Below, one piece after another: positions 1-7,239 of a stretch of DNA of 14,019 bases. Position 1 is the first letter of the stretch, and each line of letters begins with the position of its first letter. A program made the position numbers and the translations under genes. Under the pieces are notes generated by a model, which was not told where the DNA came from, searched no databases, and saw only the letters and a list, made by a program, of their open reading frames with translations. Source of the stretch: Bifidobacteriaceae bacterium. GTDB lineage: Bacteria; Actinomycetota; Actinomycetes; Actinomycetales; WQXJ01. The stretch is taken from NCBI GenBank assembly GCA_031265345.1, contig JAISCU010000055.1:1-14019 (forward strand), given 5' to 3'.

Positions 1-2
1 TT

Positions 3-3000
3 GTGTTCGGTGTGCCGGCGGGTGTGACCGCGGTGGGCGCTGGTTCTGGTGGTTCGGATGTGGCGGGCCCGGCCGACGTGCCGGTCGACGTGGCGGCGGG
101 GTCCGCCGCCATCCGGGTCGTCTCGACCACGATTTCGGATGGTGTCGATGGCCGCCCGGCCTTCTATGGGGTGACGGCGACCGTCAGGCCTGACGAGCAG
201 TCAATCGGCAGTACCATCAACGCGGTCAAGAACACAGGCGGCAGCGATGTCCGTAGCGACGGCACGGTGCGCCTGGTGTTCGTGGCCTCCACCACGGCGG
301 ATCCGACCAAGTCGGCTCTGACCATCACAACAGCAGGCACGGAGCAGTTCGTCGACACTGGCAGGCATGTGGCCCAGGTCGTGGTCAGGGACGCTTCCGG
401 CAACCCGATCCAGGGCAAGCCGGTCACGTTCGAATGGGCCATTGGCACCATCGAAGGACCTGGCGCCGGTGGCTGGACCACAGTCGATGGCCCGTTGTCC
501 AACGCCAGCGGCATCAGCAGTGTCGAGATCGCGGCGCCGGACCACAAGGCGGTCTGGATCTGGGTCAGGGCTTCGGTGGCCGAAGGCGCGGGCACTCTCC
601 CAGTCGGCCCAACCGGCAATCGGACCATAGTGGGGGCGGAGTTCGTGGCTCGATCCGTGAACCCGAGCAAGACGGCCGAATCGTTCCAGACCTATCTGGG
701 TGAAGTGGACAACGACTTGACTGCCACTTCGTGGGCGCAAGTCGTGGTGCAGGACCAGTACGGCAACGGCATCGGCGGTGTGGACGTCACGTTCACCCTG
801 CCGGCCAGCCAAGCTGGAGCCCTGGGGACACCGGTCTTCCTCGACGGCAACACGCCGCCAACCTCGAAGACCATCACCATCACGAGTTGCGCGAAGAACC
901 TGACCGGGACGATTCCCGACCAGTGCAAGAGCCAAGTCGACGGGGAATACACGCCGGGTCTGGCGATCGTCAAGATCGTCTCGGACTACGAGGGTGTGTT
1001 CACCGTGAGCGGCACGGTGCCGGTCAGCGGCGAGGACCGGAGCGCTGGCAGCGGCCCGGTCACGTTCAAGGCGCCGGAAGGCGACTGGACCAAGTCGTCC
1101 TTCACCCTTGAGAAGACGGACGCGAGCGCCCCCAGGGTGGTCGCGAACGGTACCTCCTCCTACACGGTGACGGCCACGATCATGGGCGAGACGGCGACCG
1201 GCCTGAAGCCGGCCTCCGGCGAGTGCGTGACCCCGACCCTGCCTTCGCAGGTGCGGGTCAAGTCCCCGACGCCGAGCAGCGCTGGTTGTGCCACCGGATC
1301 GTTCGTGACGGACGTCGCCGGTCAAGTCAAGTTCCAGATCGTGACCACGGTCGCGGGCACCTGGCCGATCGGCGTGCAGTTGGCCGGTCATGATGTTCCG
1401 ACCGAGCCCGATGGCGATGTGTTCATCCGTCCGGCGTTGTTCGTCGGCGCCGAGCCTTCCGCCACCTTCACCGAGTTGACCAGTCCGGACTTGCCGGTTC
1501 GCGCCGACGACCCGGCTGGGCAGACGGTGCTGGTGACGGTTCGCGACGCTTACGGCAACCTGGCCGCGTGCTGGGATTCGGTGACCGGTGATCAGATTCC
1601 GTGCGACGTCGACTTCTTCGTTCCGGCCCGTGTGCGGGCAGGGACCACGAACGGCCCGGCCACGGTCCTGGCCCAGACCGGGCTGATCGACTTCTCGCTG
1701 GTCAACCCGACCATCGCCGACATCGCGGCGCGCTTGACCTTCCTCGGCGAGGAAGGCAGCTACCCGGTGACGGCCACGGTCAACGGCGTCTACGTGCTCA
1801 TTGCTGACGGTGTGACATCGACCAATGGCCCGGCGTCGGCGCGCATCCGGTTCACCGATGCGACCGATCCCGGCCAGCCGGTCGTGAACCCGTCTGATGG
1901 CGGCCATGTGGACGGCAACGTTCCGCCTGAGGACCTGGCGGACGCGGCCGATGGCGACCTGACGGTAGTGGTGAAGGACGGGGACGGCAATGTTCTGGCG
2001 ACCTGCCCGGTGGGCGGCGACGGCACCTTCGATTGCCCGATCGTCCCGAAGGTTCCGGACGGCACCGAGTTGGTCGTCGTGATCGAGGACGGCGCCGGGA
2101 ACCAGACCAACCCGCCGGTCGAGATCATCACCGACGGTGTCGCGCCCGGTCAGCCGGTCGTGAACCCGTCTGACGGCGGCCATGTGGATGGCCAGGTTCC
2201 GCCTGAGGACTTGGACGATGCCGCCAACGGTGATCTGACCGTCGTGGTCAAGGACGAGGACGGCAACGTTGTGGCCACTTGCCCAGTCGCGGCTGATGGC
2301 TCGTTCGATTGCCCGATCGTCCCGAAGGTTCCTGATGGCACCGAGTTGGTCGTGGTCGTCGAGGATCCGGCTCACAACGCGACCGAGCCGCCGGTGAAGA
2401 TCGTCACCGACGGCGAGGCGCCGGACAAGCCGACTGTCGACGAATCCGATGGCAACCACGTCACCGGTGAAGTCGGGGACGGTGACAAGGGCGACGCGGC
2501 TGATGGCAACCTCGAAGTGGTCATCACCGATGACGACGGCAATGTGATCGCCACTTGCCCGGTCCTTCCGAACGGCAAGTTCGATTGCCCGATCGAGCCC
2601 AGCGTTCCGGACGGCGAGGGTATCCATGTCGTGATCGTTGATCCGGCCGGCAACACCTCGAACCCGGTGGACAAGGTGGTCGATGGAGTGCCTCCGGGCG
2701 CCCCGACGATCGACGAGTCCAACGGCGTCAATGTGACCGGCTCGGTGGCCGAGGAGGACAGGACGGACGCCGCCCATGGCGACTTGACCGTGGTGGTCAC
2801 CGACGAGGACGGCAACGTCGTCACCACCTGCGCGGTGGGCACCGACGGCACTTTCAACTGCCCGATCAACCCGAGGCTGCCGGACGGCGCCGAGGTCACG
2901 GTCGAGATCGTTGACAAGGCGGGCAACCACAACGACTCGAACATCGTGATCGATGGCGTGGCGCCGGGCACCCCGGTGCTCGACCCGTCACGCGGCGACG

Positions 3001-3926
3001 AGGTCTCGGGTCTGGTTCCGGTGGAGGACTTGGACGATGCCGCCGACGGCAAGTTGGTCGTCGTGGTGACAGATCCTTCGACCGGTGCGGAGCTCTGCCA
3101 GGCGCAGGTGGCCGCCGATGGAACCTGGTCCTGCACCTTCGATCCGGCGATCCCCGACGGCACGGTTGTCGAGGTGACTTTGGTCGACAAGGCCGGGAAC
3201 GTCTCGGGCGCCAGGGAACTGGAGGTCGACTCGACCGCGCCGATCCCGCCGAGCCTCGAGCCGAGCGAGGGCGAGACGCTGACCGGCCTGGGCGAGGAGC
3301 AGGGGAACCAGATCACGGTCAAGGATGGCGACGGGAACGTGCTCTGCACGGCCACCGTCGGCGCCGACCGGAGTTGGTCTTGCGACCTTGAGCCTGCCGC
3401 GAGCGTCGGCGACGTGGTGACGGTCGAGGAGCGCGATACTTCCGGCAACGTCATCACCGGTCCGTGGCGGATCGGCATCCCGGAGATCGCGGTCGCCAAG
3501 CCGACGCTGTGCATGGGCGATAGGCAATCGGCCACCGGCCTGAACTTCCAGCCAGGCGAGACGGTCACGGCGGTGACGTCTGGCGAGGTCCCGGTCGGAT
3601 CGCTGAAGGCCAACGCCGAGGGCATGGTCGTGTTCCAGTGGGTCGTCCCCGAGGGCACGCCTCGCAATGTTCACATTCTGACACTGCGTGGCCCACTCTC
3701 AGGCGTCCACACCACGACCTTCGAGGTCACCTGTGGTGGGCCGCCTGCGGACATTCAGCCGCCGACTCCGGCTCCGGTCCCGCCGAAGCCTCAGGCGCTG
3801 CCGTTCACGGGCGCCGATGGGATCCTCGGCATGACCGGCGCGGCATTGGGTCTGTTGCTGGCTGGCCTGCTCCTGTTCCTGGCAGCCAAGCGGCGCCGGC
3901 GGAACGAGGAGCCGACCGAGGCATGA
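3..3926 (+). CDS. LPxTG-anchored multi-Ig-domain surface protein (5' end cut by window)
   Basis: This is an extracellular, cell-wall-anchored fibrous protein, probably an adhesin. The frame is open to the window edge and no signal peptide is visible, so the GTG at 3 is probably internal; residue numbers count from it. Residues ~100-620 hold about four Ig-like modules with the invasin/Big_1 signature (VVVRDASGNPIQGKPVTF, VVVQDQYGNGIGG, VTVRDAYGNL). Residues 623-1160 are six Big_6-like repeats of about 92 residues. Residues 1161-1249 form a further beta-rich module with its own Cys residues. A proline-rich spacer (~1250-1265), LPFTG (1266-1270), a hydrophobic helix (~1273-1294) and KRRRR tail form a textbook sortase signal. 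Sortase cleavage between Thr and Gly and linkage to peptidoglycan are family knowledge. The ligand is unknown. A hairpin terminator follows, and no sortase gene is in view. The surface location is near certain; the adhesin role is inference. Confidence 0.93.
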   Translation: MFGVPAGVTAVGAGSGGSDVAGPADVPVDVAAGSAAIRVVSTTISDGVDGRPAFYGVTATVRPDEQSIGSTINAVKNTGGSDVRSDGTVRLVFVASTTADPTKSALTITTAGTEQFVDTGRHVAQVVVRDASGNPIQGKPVTFEWAIGTIEGPGAGGWTTVDGPLSNASGISSVEIAAPDHKAVWIWVRASVAEGAGTLPVGPTGNRTIVGAEFVARSVNPSKTAESFQTYLGEVDNDLTATSWAQVVVQDQYGNGIGGVDVTFTLPASQAGALGTPVFLDGNTPPTSKTITITSCAKNLTGTIPDQCKSQVDGEYTPGLAIVKIVSDYEGVFTVSGTVPVSGEDRSAGSGPVTFKAPEGDWTKSSFTLEKTDASAPRVVANGTSSYTVTATIMGETATGLKPASGECVTPTLPSQVRVKSPTPSSAGCATGSFVTDVAGQVKFQIVTTVAGTWPIGVQLAGHDVPTEPDGDVFIRPALFVGAEPSATFTELTSPDLPVRADDPAGQTVLVTVRDAYGNLAACWDSVTGDQIPCDVDFFVPARVRAGTTNGPATVLAQTGLIDFSLVNPTIADIAARLTFLGEEGSYPVTATVNGVYVLIADGVTSTNGPASARIRFTDATDPGQPVVNPSDGGHVDGNVPPEDLADAADGDLTVVVKDGDGNVLATCPVGGDGTFDCPIVPKVPDGTELVVVIEDGAGNQTNPPVEIITDGVAPGQPVVNPSDGGHVDGQVPPEDLDDAANGDLTVVVKDEDGNVVATCPVAADGSFDCPIVPKVPDGTELVVVVEDPAHNATEPPVKIVTDGEAPDKPTVDESDGNHVTGEVGDGDKGDAADGNLEVVITDDDGNVIATCPVLPNGKFDCPIEPSVPDGEGIHVVIVDPAGNTSNPVDKVVDGVPPGAPTIDESNGVNVTGSVAEEDRTDAAHGDLTVVVTDEDGNVVTTCAVGTDGTFNCPINPRLPDGAEVTVEIVDKAGNHNDSNIVIDGVAPGTPVLDPSRGDEVSGLVPVEDLDDAADGKLVVVVTDPSTGAELCQAQVAADGTWSCTFDPAIPDGTVVEVTLVDKAGNVSGARELEVDSTAPIPPSLEPSEGETLTGLGEEQGNQITVKDGDGNVLCTATVGADRSWSCDLEPAASVGDVVTVEERDTSGNVITGPWRIGIPEIAVAKPTLCMGDRQSATGLNFQPGETVTAVTSGEVPVGSLKANAEGMVVFQWVVPEGTPRNVHILTLRGPLSGVHTTTFEVTCGGPPADIQPPTPAPVPPKPQALPFTGADGILGMTGAALGLLLAGLLLFLAAKRRRRNEEPTEA
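1869..3482 (+). repeat. Six tandem ~92-residue Ig-like repeats inside the surface protein
   Basis: Repeat units begin at about 1869, 2145, 2421, 2694, 2964 and 3240, so the period is 270-276 bp. Units 1 and 2 are very similar in DNA as well as protein: both have PVVNPSDGGHVDG, PPEDL and CPIVPKVPDGTELVVV. This suggests a recent duplication, while units 5 and 6 have diverged. The shared plan is a proline start, D/EPS/ESDG, an acidic D/E-DL segment, a VVV-DEDGNV strand, a Cys pair around DG-F/W, a PDG turn and a D-AGN end. The Cys pair is 10 residues apart in units 1-4 and 12 apart in units 5-6. Such arrays often vary in copy number by slippage or recombination. Confidence 0.93.
3798..3812 (+). 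other. Sortase recognition motif LPFTG
   Basis: The codons read Leu-Pro-Phe-Thr-Gly. They are followed by ADG, about 22 hydrophobic residues and an Arg/Lys-rich tail 37 residues from the stop, which is the standard order of a cell-wall sorting signal. The proline-rich stretch just upstream fits a wall-spanning segment. Confidence 0.93.
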
Positions 3927-3949
3927 TCTGATCGCCTGAATAGGTATCC

Positions 3950-3999
3950 AGGGGTGGTGCGAGGCCTGTAGAGGGCCTGGCGCCACCCCTTATCGTTTT
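3950..3999 (+). terminator. Hairpin terminator after the surface-protein gene
   Basis: An outer stem (AGGGGTGG at 3950-3957 with CCACCCCT at 3983-3990) encloses an inner stem (AGGCC 3962-3966 with GGCCT 3974-3978). A T-rich tail, TTATCGTTTT, follows. It starts about 24 bp after the TGA stop, as expected for an intrinsic terminator. It would separate this gene from the response regulator. Confidence 0.75.
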
Positions 4000-4103
4000 G
4001 CTCGCCCGGGACGGGCGTCCGTGGTGGCCGACCTGGCAGTGGGGGTTCGGGGGGCAGCTCTCAGGGGGACGGGCGCCTGGCGGCCAGATGGCACCGTGAC
4101 CGG

Positions 4104-4109
4104 TACGAT
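4104..4109 (+). promoter_or_regulatory. Candidate -10 element for a leaderless response-regulator mRNA
   Basis: TACGAT fits the actinobacterial TANNNT -10 consensus and ends 8 bp before the ATG at 4117. Transcription would therefore begin at or next to the start codon. No clear -35 hexamer is visible at the usual distance and no good Shine-Dalgarno sequence precedes this ATG, both consistent with a leaderless transcript. This is motif matching only. Confidence 0.4.
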
Positions 4110-4116
4110 TGGCGGA

Positions 4117-4842
4117 ATGGAGCGGGTAGTGCAGCAGGACTCGGGCGGGCAGGCCGGTGGGCGGATTCTGGTGGTCGAAGACGAGGTCGAACTGGCCTCC
4201 GTGGTGGCCCGACATCTGGAGGGGGAGGGCTACAAGGTCGCGGTAGCGGGCTCGATCATGGAGGCCCGCGCGATCTTGCAGAGGCATTCTCAGAACCTGG
4301 TGGTGTTGGACGTGCTGCTGCCTGACGGGTCGGGGTTCGACCTGGCGCCCGAGATTCGACGGATGACGTCCGCGCCGATCATCTTCGCCACCGCTTTGGG
4401 GGAAGACGCCTCAGTGGTCCGGGGGCTGGAAGCCGGCGGCGACGACTACATCACCAAGCCCTTCAACTTGGACGTGCTGAGCGCCCGCATCAAGAGCTTG
4501 CTCAGGCGTTCCGGGGTGGGGGCGCCCGCGCCAATCGAACTGCCTCCCCTGCGGATCGATCTGTTGGCGGGCCAGGCCTCCATCGGCGGCCGGCAATTGC
4601 GTCTCACCGGCACGGAGCTGAAGCTCCTGGCTCTGTTCGCCACCAATCCCGGCCGCGGGTTCACGCAGGCCGAACTGCTGGAGCTGGTCTGGAACGACAC
4701 CTCGGGTCTGCCCACCAACACCGTCCGGGTCCATATCTCGAAGCTCCGCCGAAAGCTCTCCATGGACGCCAACCCGCCCTTCGAGCTGGTCCTGACGGAC
4801 GACCGCCGCTACGCCTTCCAGCGCCTCACCTTCCTCCCCTAG
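4117..4842 (+). CDS. OmpR/PhoB-family response regulator
   Basis: This is a cytoplasmic DNA-binding response regulator of 241 residues from the ATG at 4117. The open frame extends upstream to 4021, but homology to the receiver domain starts only after this ATG (GRILVVEDE), and the upstream residues are low in complexity. The receiver domain (~16-130) has the acidic pair E21/D22, phosphoacceptor D65 in VVLDVLLPDGSG, T92 and K114 in ITKPF, so all key residues are present. The C-terminal winged helix (~145-238) carries the recognition-helix signature TNTVRVHISKLRRKL. Phosphorylation on D65 by a histidine kinase and dimerisation on DNA are family knowledge. The likely partner is the kinase encoded convergently at 5002-6552. 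Targets are unknown; the flanking surface genes are possible but unproven. Confidence 0.93.
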   Translation: MERVVQQDSGGQAGGRILVVEDEVELASVVARHLEGEGYKVAVAGSIMEARAILQRHSQNLVVLDVLLPDGSGFDLAPEIRRMTSAPIIFATALGEDASVVRGLEAGGDDYITKPFNLDVLSARIKSLLRRSGVGAPAPIELPPLRIDLLAGQASIGGRQLRLTGTELKLLALFATNPGRGFTQAELLELVWNDTSGLPTNTVRVHISKLRRKLSMDANPPFELVLTDDRRYAFQRLTFLP

Positions 4843-4844
4843 AA

Positions 4845-4896
4845 CCACGGTTGGGGACTGTCGCTAACCCTGGTTAGGGACAGTCCCCAATTGTGG
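4845..4896. repeat. 52-bp palindrome between convergent genes (bidirectional terminator and/or REP-like element)
   Basis: Two 25-nt arms (4845-4869 and 4872-4896) are separated by 2 nt. They differ from perfect complementarity at three positions, two of which become G-U wobbles in plus-strand RNA. The core reads TTGGGGACTGTC on one arm and GACAGTCCCCAA on the other. A TTTT run follows at 4897-4900. It begins 3 bp after the regulator stop, so it can terminate that transcript. Its size and GGGGAC head also resemble dispersed REP-type palindromes. Confidence 0.8.
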
Positions 4897-5001
4897 TTTT
4901 GCGGGGGTCGGTTGGCCGGTTGACGTCAAACTACAACGCCGCCGATGCCGTAGCCGTGGCTTCCCGCGGCCCGCAGGCCCCGAAGGGCACGGCCGGGAGC
5001 C

Positions 5002-6552
5002 TCAGTTGGCCAGCGGCAGGGTGAAGCTGGCCCTGGTGCCCTGGCCCAGTTCGCTCTCCAACTCGAAGACTCCGCCGTGGGCCTCCACGATGTGGCGGAC
5101 TATCCGCAGGCCCAAACCGAGGCCGCCGTGGCGGGAGCCGGCGGCGACGGGCACGGGCAAGGAGACGGCATCGGCCAACTCGTCGTCGAGCTGACCCGGA
5201 GAGGACCTGGCGGAAGGGCCCGAACCCGGCCCGGCGGCATCGGACATAGGCGCAGTGGGAGCGACGGGGTAGGAGGCGACGGTTGTCCCCTCGCCCTTCC
5301 GGACCGCCTCCAGCGCTTCGGGGCTGATCCCCTCGCCCGTGTCCGCGACGGTGACGCGGGCGAAGCCGTCCTCTTTGACGACCGAGAGGGTGATGGTCCC
5401 GTTGTGGGTGTGTCGCGTGGCGTTGGCGATCAGGTTGACCAAGACGCGGCCGAGGCGAGCGGAATCGCCCTTGACCTGGGGATGGGCGCCGCCGCGGGCG
5501 AGCCGGAGCTGGTTGCCGTTCTCGGCGCAGATCGGGGCGCACTGGGCCAGAGTGGACTGGACAACCTCGGACAGCGCGAGCGGACGTATCGACAGGACCA
5601 GGCGGCCGTCGTTGATGCGGCTGATGTCGAGCAACTGTGTCACCATGTCGGACAGCGATTCGGCCTGGTTCATCATGATCTCGACGTCGAGTTGGACCTG
5701 GTCCAGCTCGGGGGACCGGTCGGGGAGCTTGGACAGGATGCGGGCCGATTCCTGGGCGTGGCTGGACATAATCGCCATCGGGGTCTTGAGCTCGTGCGCT
5801 ATCAGGGCCAGGAAGGCGTCCTTGTTCTTAGCGGCTTCGCGCAGGCGCTCGTTGGAGCTCTCAAGTTCGAGGGCTGTGCGCAGATAGAAGCGGTAGACCG
5901 AGTGGACCACCAGCGCGATCTCTATCACAATCGTGAGCAGGCAGACGGGCAATGAACGTTCCAGGTTGACCTCGTCGAACGAGGCGACCGCCTCCGGATG
6001 ATTGATGGAGAACACCATGCAGCCCACGAAGACCACGATCTCAAGCGCCAGCGCCAGGTACAGCCGCAGCCCTTGCAGCATGAGCGCGGTCACCGCCACC
6101 GCGATGAAGTAGTAGTAGGGCATGGTGCCCTCGAGGCCGCCGGTGGCGAAGAACGCGATCGGATAGATCACCAGGAAGATGCACACGATGATGATCAGGA
6201 ACGGGAAGGTGAAGGTCCCGGTTCGCCTTATGATCATGACTGCGAGCAGGACGAACAGCGGAATCACCAGGTTGACCAGCACCGGCGCTGGCGCCAATGA
6301 CAGGAACCCGTTGACGATCGACATCAGGACGGCGCCCACCGTGATGGCGACGGCCAGGTTTCGCACCAGAGTCGCCAGAGTCGGCTCCCAGGCGGGATAG
6401 ACGGTCAGCATGCTCCTGACAGTGGTGGCGACGCGCGCTCGGAGCGGGATCGGTTCGGGGCCGGGCGGGATCTCGAGCGGCAAGGCGGGACGCGGGCTGG
6501 GGCGCGCGCCGAGGGGAGGCGAGGGGTTGGGCGCTGCTTTGGGTGGAACCAT
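5002..6552 (-). CDS. Membrane sensor histidine kinase with an extended ATP-lid region
   Basis: This is a 516-residue integral membrane histidine kinase. A proline-rich cytoplasmic N-terminus (~1-45) precedes about six hydrophobic helices (~64-85, 91-108, 117-135, 146-160, 164-181, 201-219) with no large extracellular loop, so the signal is probably sensed in or at the membrane. A short linker leads to the H-box AFLALIAHELKTP (His253), the N-box VNLIANATRH (N373, N377), G1 DTGEG (404-408) and G2 GLGLGL (477-482). About 64 residues, many of them Pro/Gly/Ala/Ser, separate G1 and G2; this is longer than usual and the typical F-box phenylalanines are missing. The ATG at 6552 has AGAGG only 1 nt away. 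An alternative ATG at residue 48 would drop the Pro-rich tail and has an equally close AGGAG. Its stop faces the response-regulator stop 159 bp away, so a pair is likely although not co-transcribed. Confidence 0.92.
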   Translation of the reverse strand: MVPPKAAPNPSPPLGARPSPRPALPLEIPPGPEPIPLRARVATTVRSMLTVYPAWEPTLATLVRNLAVAITVGAVLMSIVNGFLSLAPAPVLVNLVIPLFVLLAVMIIRRTGTFTFPFLIIIVCIFLVIYPIAFFATGGLEGTMPYYYFIAVAVTALMLQGLRLYLALALEIVVFVGCMVFSINHPEAVASFDEVNLERSLPVCLLTIVIEIALVVHSVYRFYLRTALELESSNERLREAAKNKDAFLALIAHELKTPMAIMSSHAQESARILSKLPDRSPELDQVQLDVEIMMNQAESLSDMVTQLLDISRINDGRLVLSIRPLALSEVVQSTLAQCAPICAENGNQLRLARGGAHPQVKGDSARLGRVLVNLIANATRHTHNGTITLSVVKEDGFARVTVADTGEGISPEALEAVRKGEGTTVASYPVAPTAPMSDAAGPGSGPSARSSPGQLDDELADAVSLPVPVAAGSRHGGLGLGLRIVRHIVEAHGGVFELESELGQGTRASFTLPLAN

Positions 6553-6785
6553 GCCTCTAGCTTGGCGGGCCGGGGGAGCGGCGTCCAGCGGCGAGCCGGG
6601 AGTCGAGGCTTTGGCGGGCGGCAGGGGAGCCGTCCCAGTCGGACCAGGTGCCCGATGCCGCCGGGTCGGCCTGGGAGCGGTGGCTTAGCCTCACCTCGGC
6701 CTGGCCGGGCGGTGCGGTCAGACGGCGGCCGTCATTCGATGTTCCATCACCCTTGACAAAACGTGTCAATGGATGCTTGACTACG
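6553..6785. other. Intergenic region between the divergent kinase and HicB-like genes
   Basis: These 233 bp must hold the promoter of the minus-strand kinase gene and that of the plus-strand HicB-like gene. Apart from the TTGACA dyad at its right end, no convincing promoter pair, hairpin or coding region is seen. Open frames across it are short and have biased, low-complexity composition. Confidence 0.5.
6753..6769. promoter_or_regulatory. Perfect TTGACA-N5-TGTCAA dyad, candidate operator
   Basis: TTGACA (6753-6758) and TGTCAA (6764-6769) are exact inverted copies separated by AAACG. The site lies 17 bp before the HicB-like start. One arm matches the sigma70 -35 consensus, so a protein bound here would occlude a promoter. 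The HTH of the HicB-like protein is the natural candidate for binding it (autoregulation), by analogy with TA systems. No good -10 is seen 16-18 bp downstream. Confidence 0.5.
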
Positions 6786-7184
6786 ATGATGGTGTCCGAC
6801 CAGAGAATCTATCAGGCGGTGGCCGAGCGTGACGGGAGATGGTGGATGGTCGCTGTGCCCGAACTATCGGGGCTGACTCAGGCCCGCAGCCTGTCCGAGG
6901 CCGAGAAGATGGTCAGGAGCTTGATCGCCGTGACGACGGACACCAGTCCGGACGAGTTCGGCGTCGAGTTGACGATTGACAGTGTCGGTGCGGTCGGCCC
7001 GGTGAGTCTGGAAGTGCGGGCGATCAGTGATTTGCGCGCGCGTGCCGATGAGGAGCTCAGAGAGGCGGCCGGTCGGGCGGCGGCGTTGGCGAAGGGGTTG
7101 GCCGATGAGGGATTGACGGTGCGCGACATCGGTTCGGTCCTCGGCGTCAGCTTCCAGCGAGCCCATCAATTGATCTCCGCCTGA
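6786..7184 (+). CDS. HicB-like protein with C-terminal helix-turn-helix, no HicA beside it
   Basis: This is a 132-residue cytoplasmic protein. Residues ~7-60 (YQAVAERDGRWWMVAVPELSG, then a SLSEAEKMVRSLI helix) match the small alpha/beta fold of HicB antitoxins, with the usual 'pelpG ... A' pattern. Residues ~85-132 are helical and end in TVRDIGSVLGVSFQRAHQLIS, a sigma-region-4-like HTH. HicB normally neutralises the RNase HicA and represses its own operon. No HicA-like double-stranded-RNA-binding-type ORF lies on either side, so this appears to be a solo HicB or an antitoxin-derived regulator. The ATG-ATG at 6786/6789 was chosen because homology begins there; the frame is open upstream to 6648 but reads as low-complexity sequence. 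A 55-bp gap separates it from the next gene, so co-transcription with the MazEF-like pair is possible. Confidence 0.75.
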   Translation: MMVSDQRIYQAVAERDGRWWMVAVPELSGLTQARSLSEAEKMVRSLIAVTTDTSPDEFGVELTIDSVGAVGPVSLEVRAISDLRARADEELREAAGRAAALAKGLADEGLTVRDIGSVLGVSFQRAHQLISA

Positions 7185-7227
7185 GCTGGCGCGGTGGCGA
7201 AGGCAAGGCGCACCCACGCGGTAGCGG

Positions 7228-7233
7228 TAAACT
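7228..7233 (+). promoter_or_regulatory. Candidate -10 element for a leaderless antitoxin mRNA
   Basis: TAAACT fits TANNNT and ends 6 bp before the A of the ATG at 7240, so the transcript would start at or near the start codon. No Shine-Dalgarno sequence is visible before this ATG, and a -35 is not clear. It implies that the antitoxin-toxin pair has its own promoter, separate from the HicB-like gene. Confidence 0.45.
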
Positions 7234-7239
7234 GTATCC

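Noticed and set aside
201..2930. Open frame of 909 codons on the minus strand opposite the surface-protein gene
   Set aside because: It exactly shadows a repetitive GC-rich gene, is dominated by Arg/His/Val/Asp repeats that mirror the Ig units, and has no recognisable domain. Codon bias on the opposite strand explains its length.
2372..3667. Minus-strand frame of 431 codons rich in Ser, Thr and Pro
   Set aside because: It looks superficially like a surface protein, but the Ser/Thr-rich periodicity is only the reverse reading of the Ig repeats, and it lacks a signal peptide and anchor.
5077..5955. Plus-strand frame of 292 codons opposite the kinase
   Set aside because: The minus strand here encodes the clear H-, N- and G-boxes of the kinase, and the plus-strand frame is a compositional shadow.
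6557..6769. Possible 70-codon minus-strand gene between the kinase and HicB-like genes
   Set aside because: There is no ribosome site and no recognisable fold, the composition is biased, and its start lies inside the TTGACA dyad.
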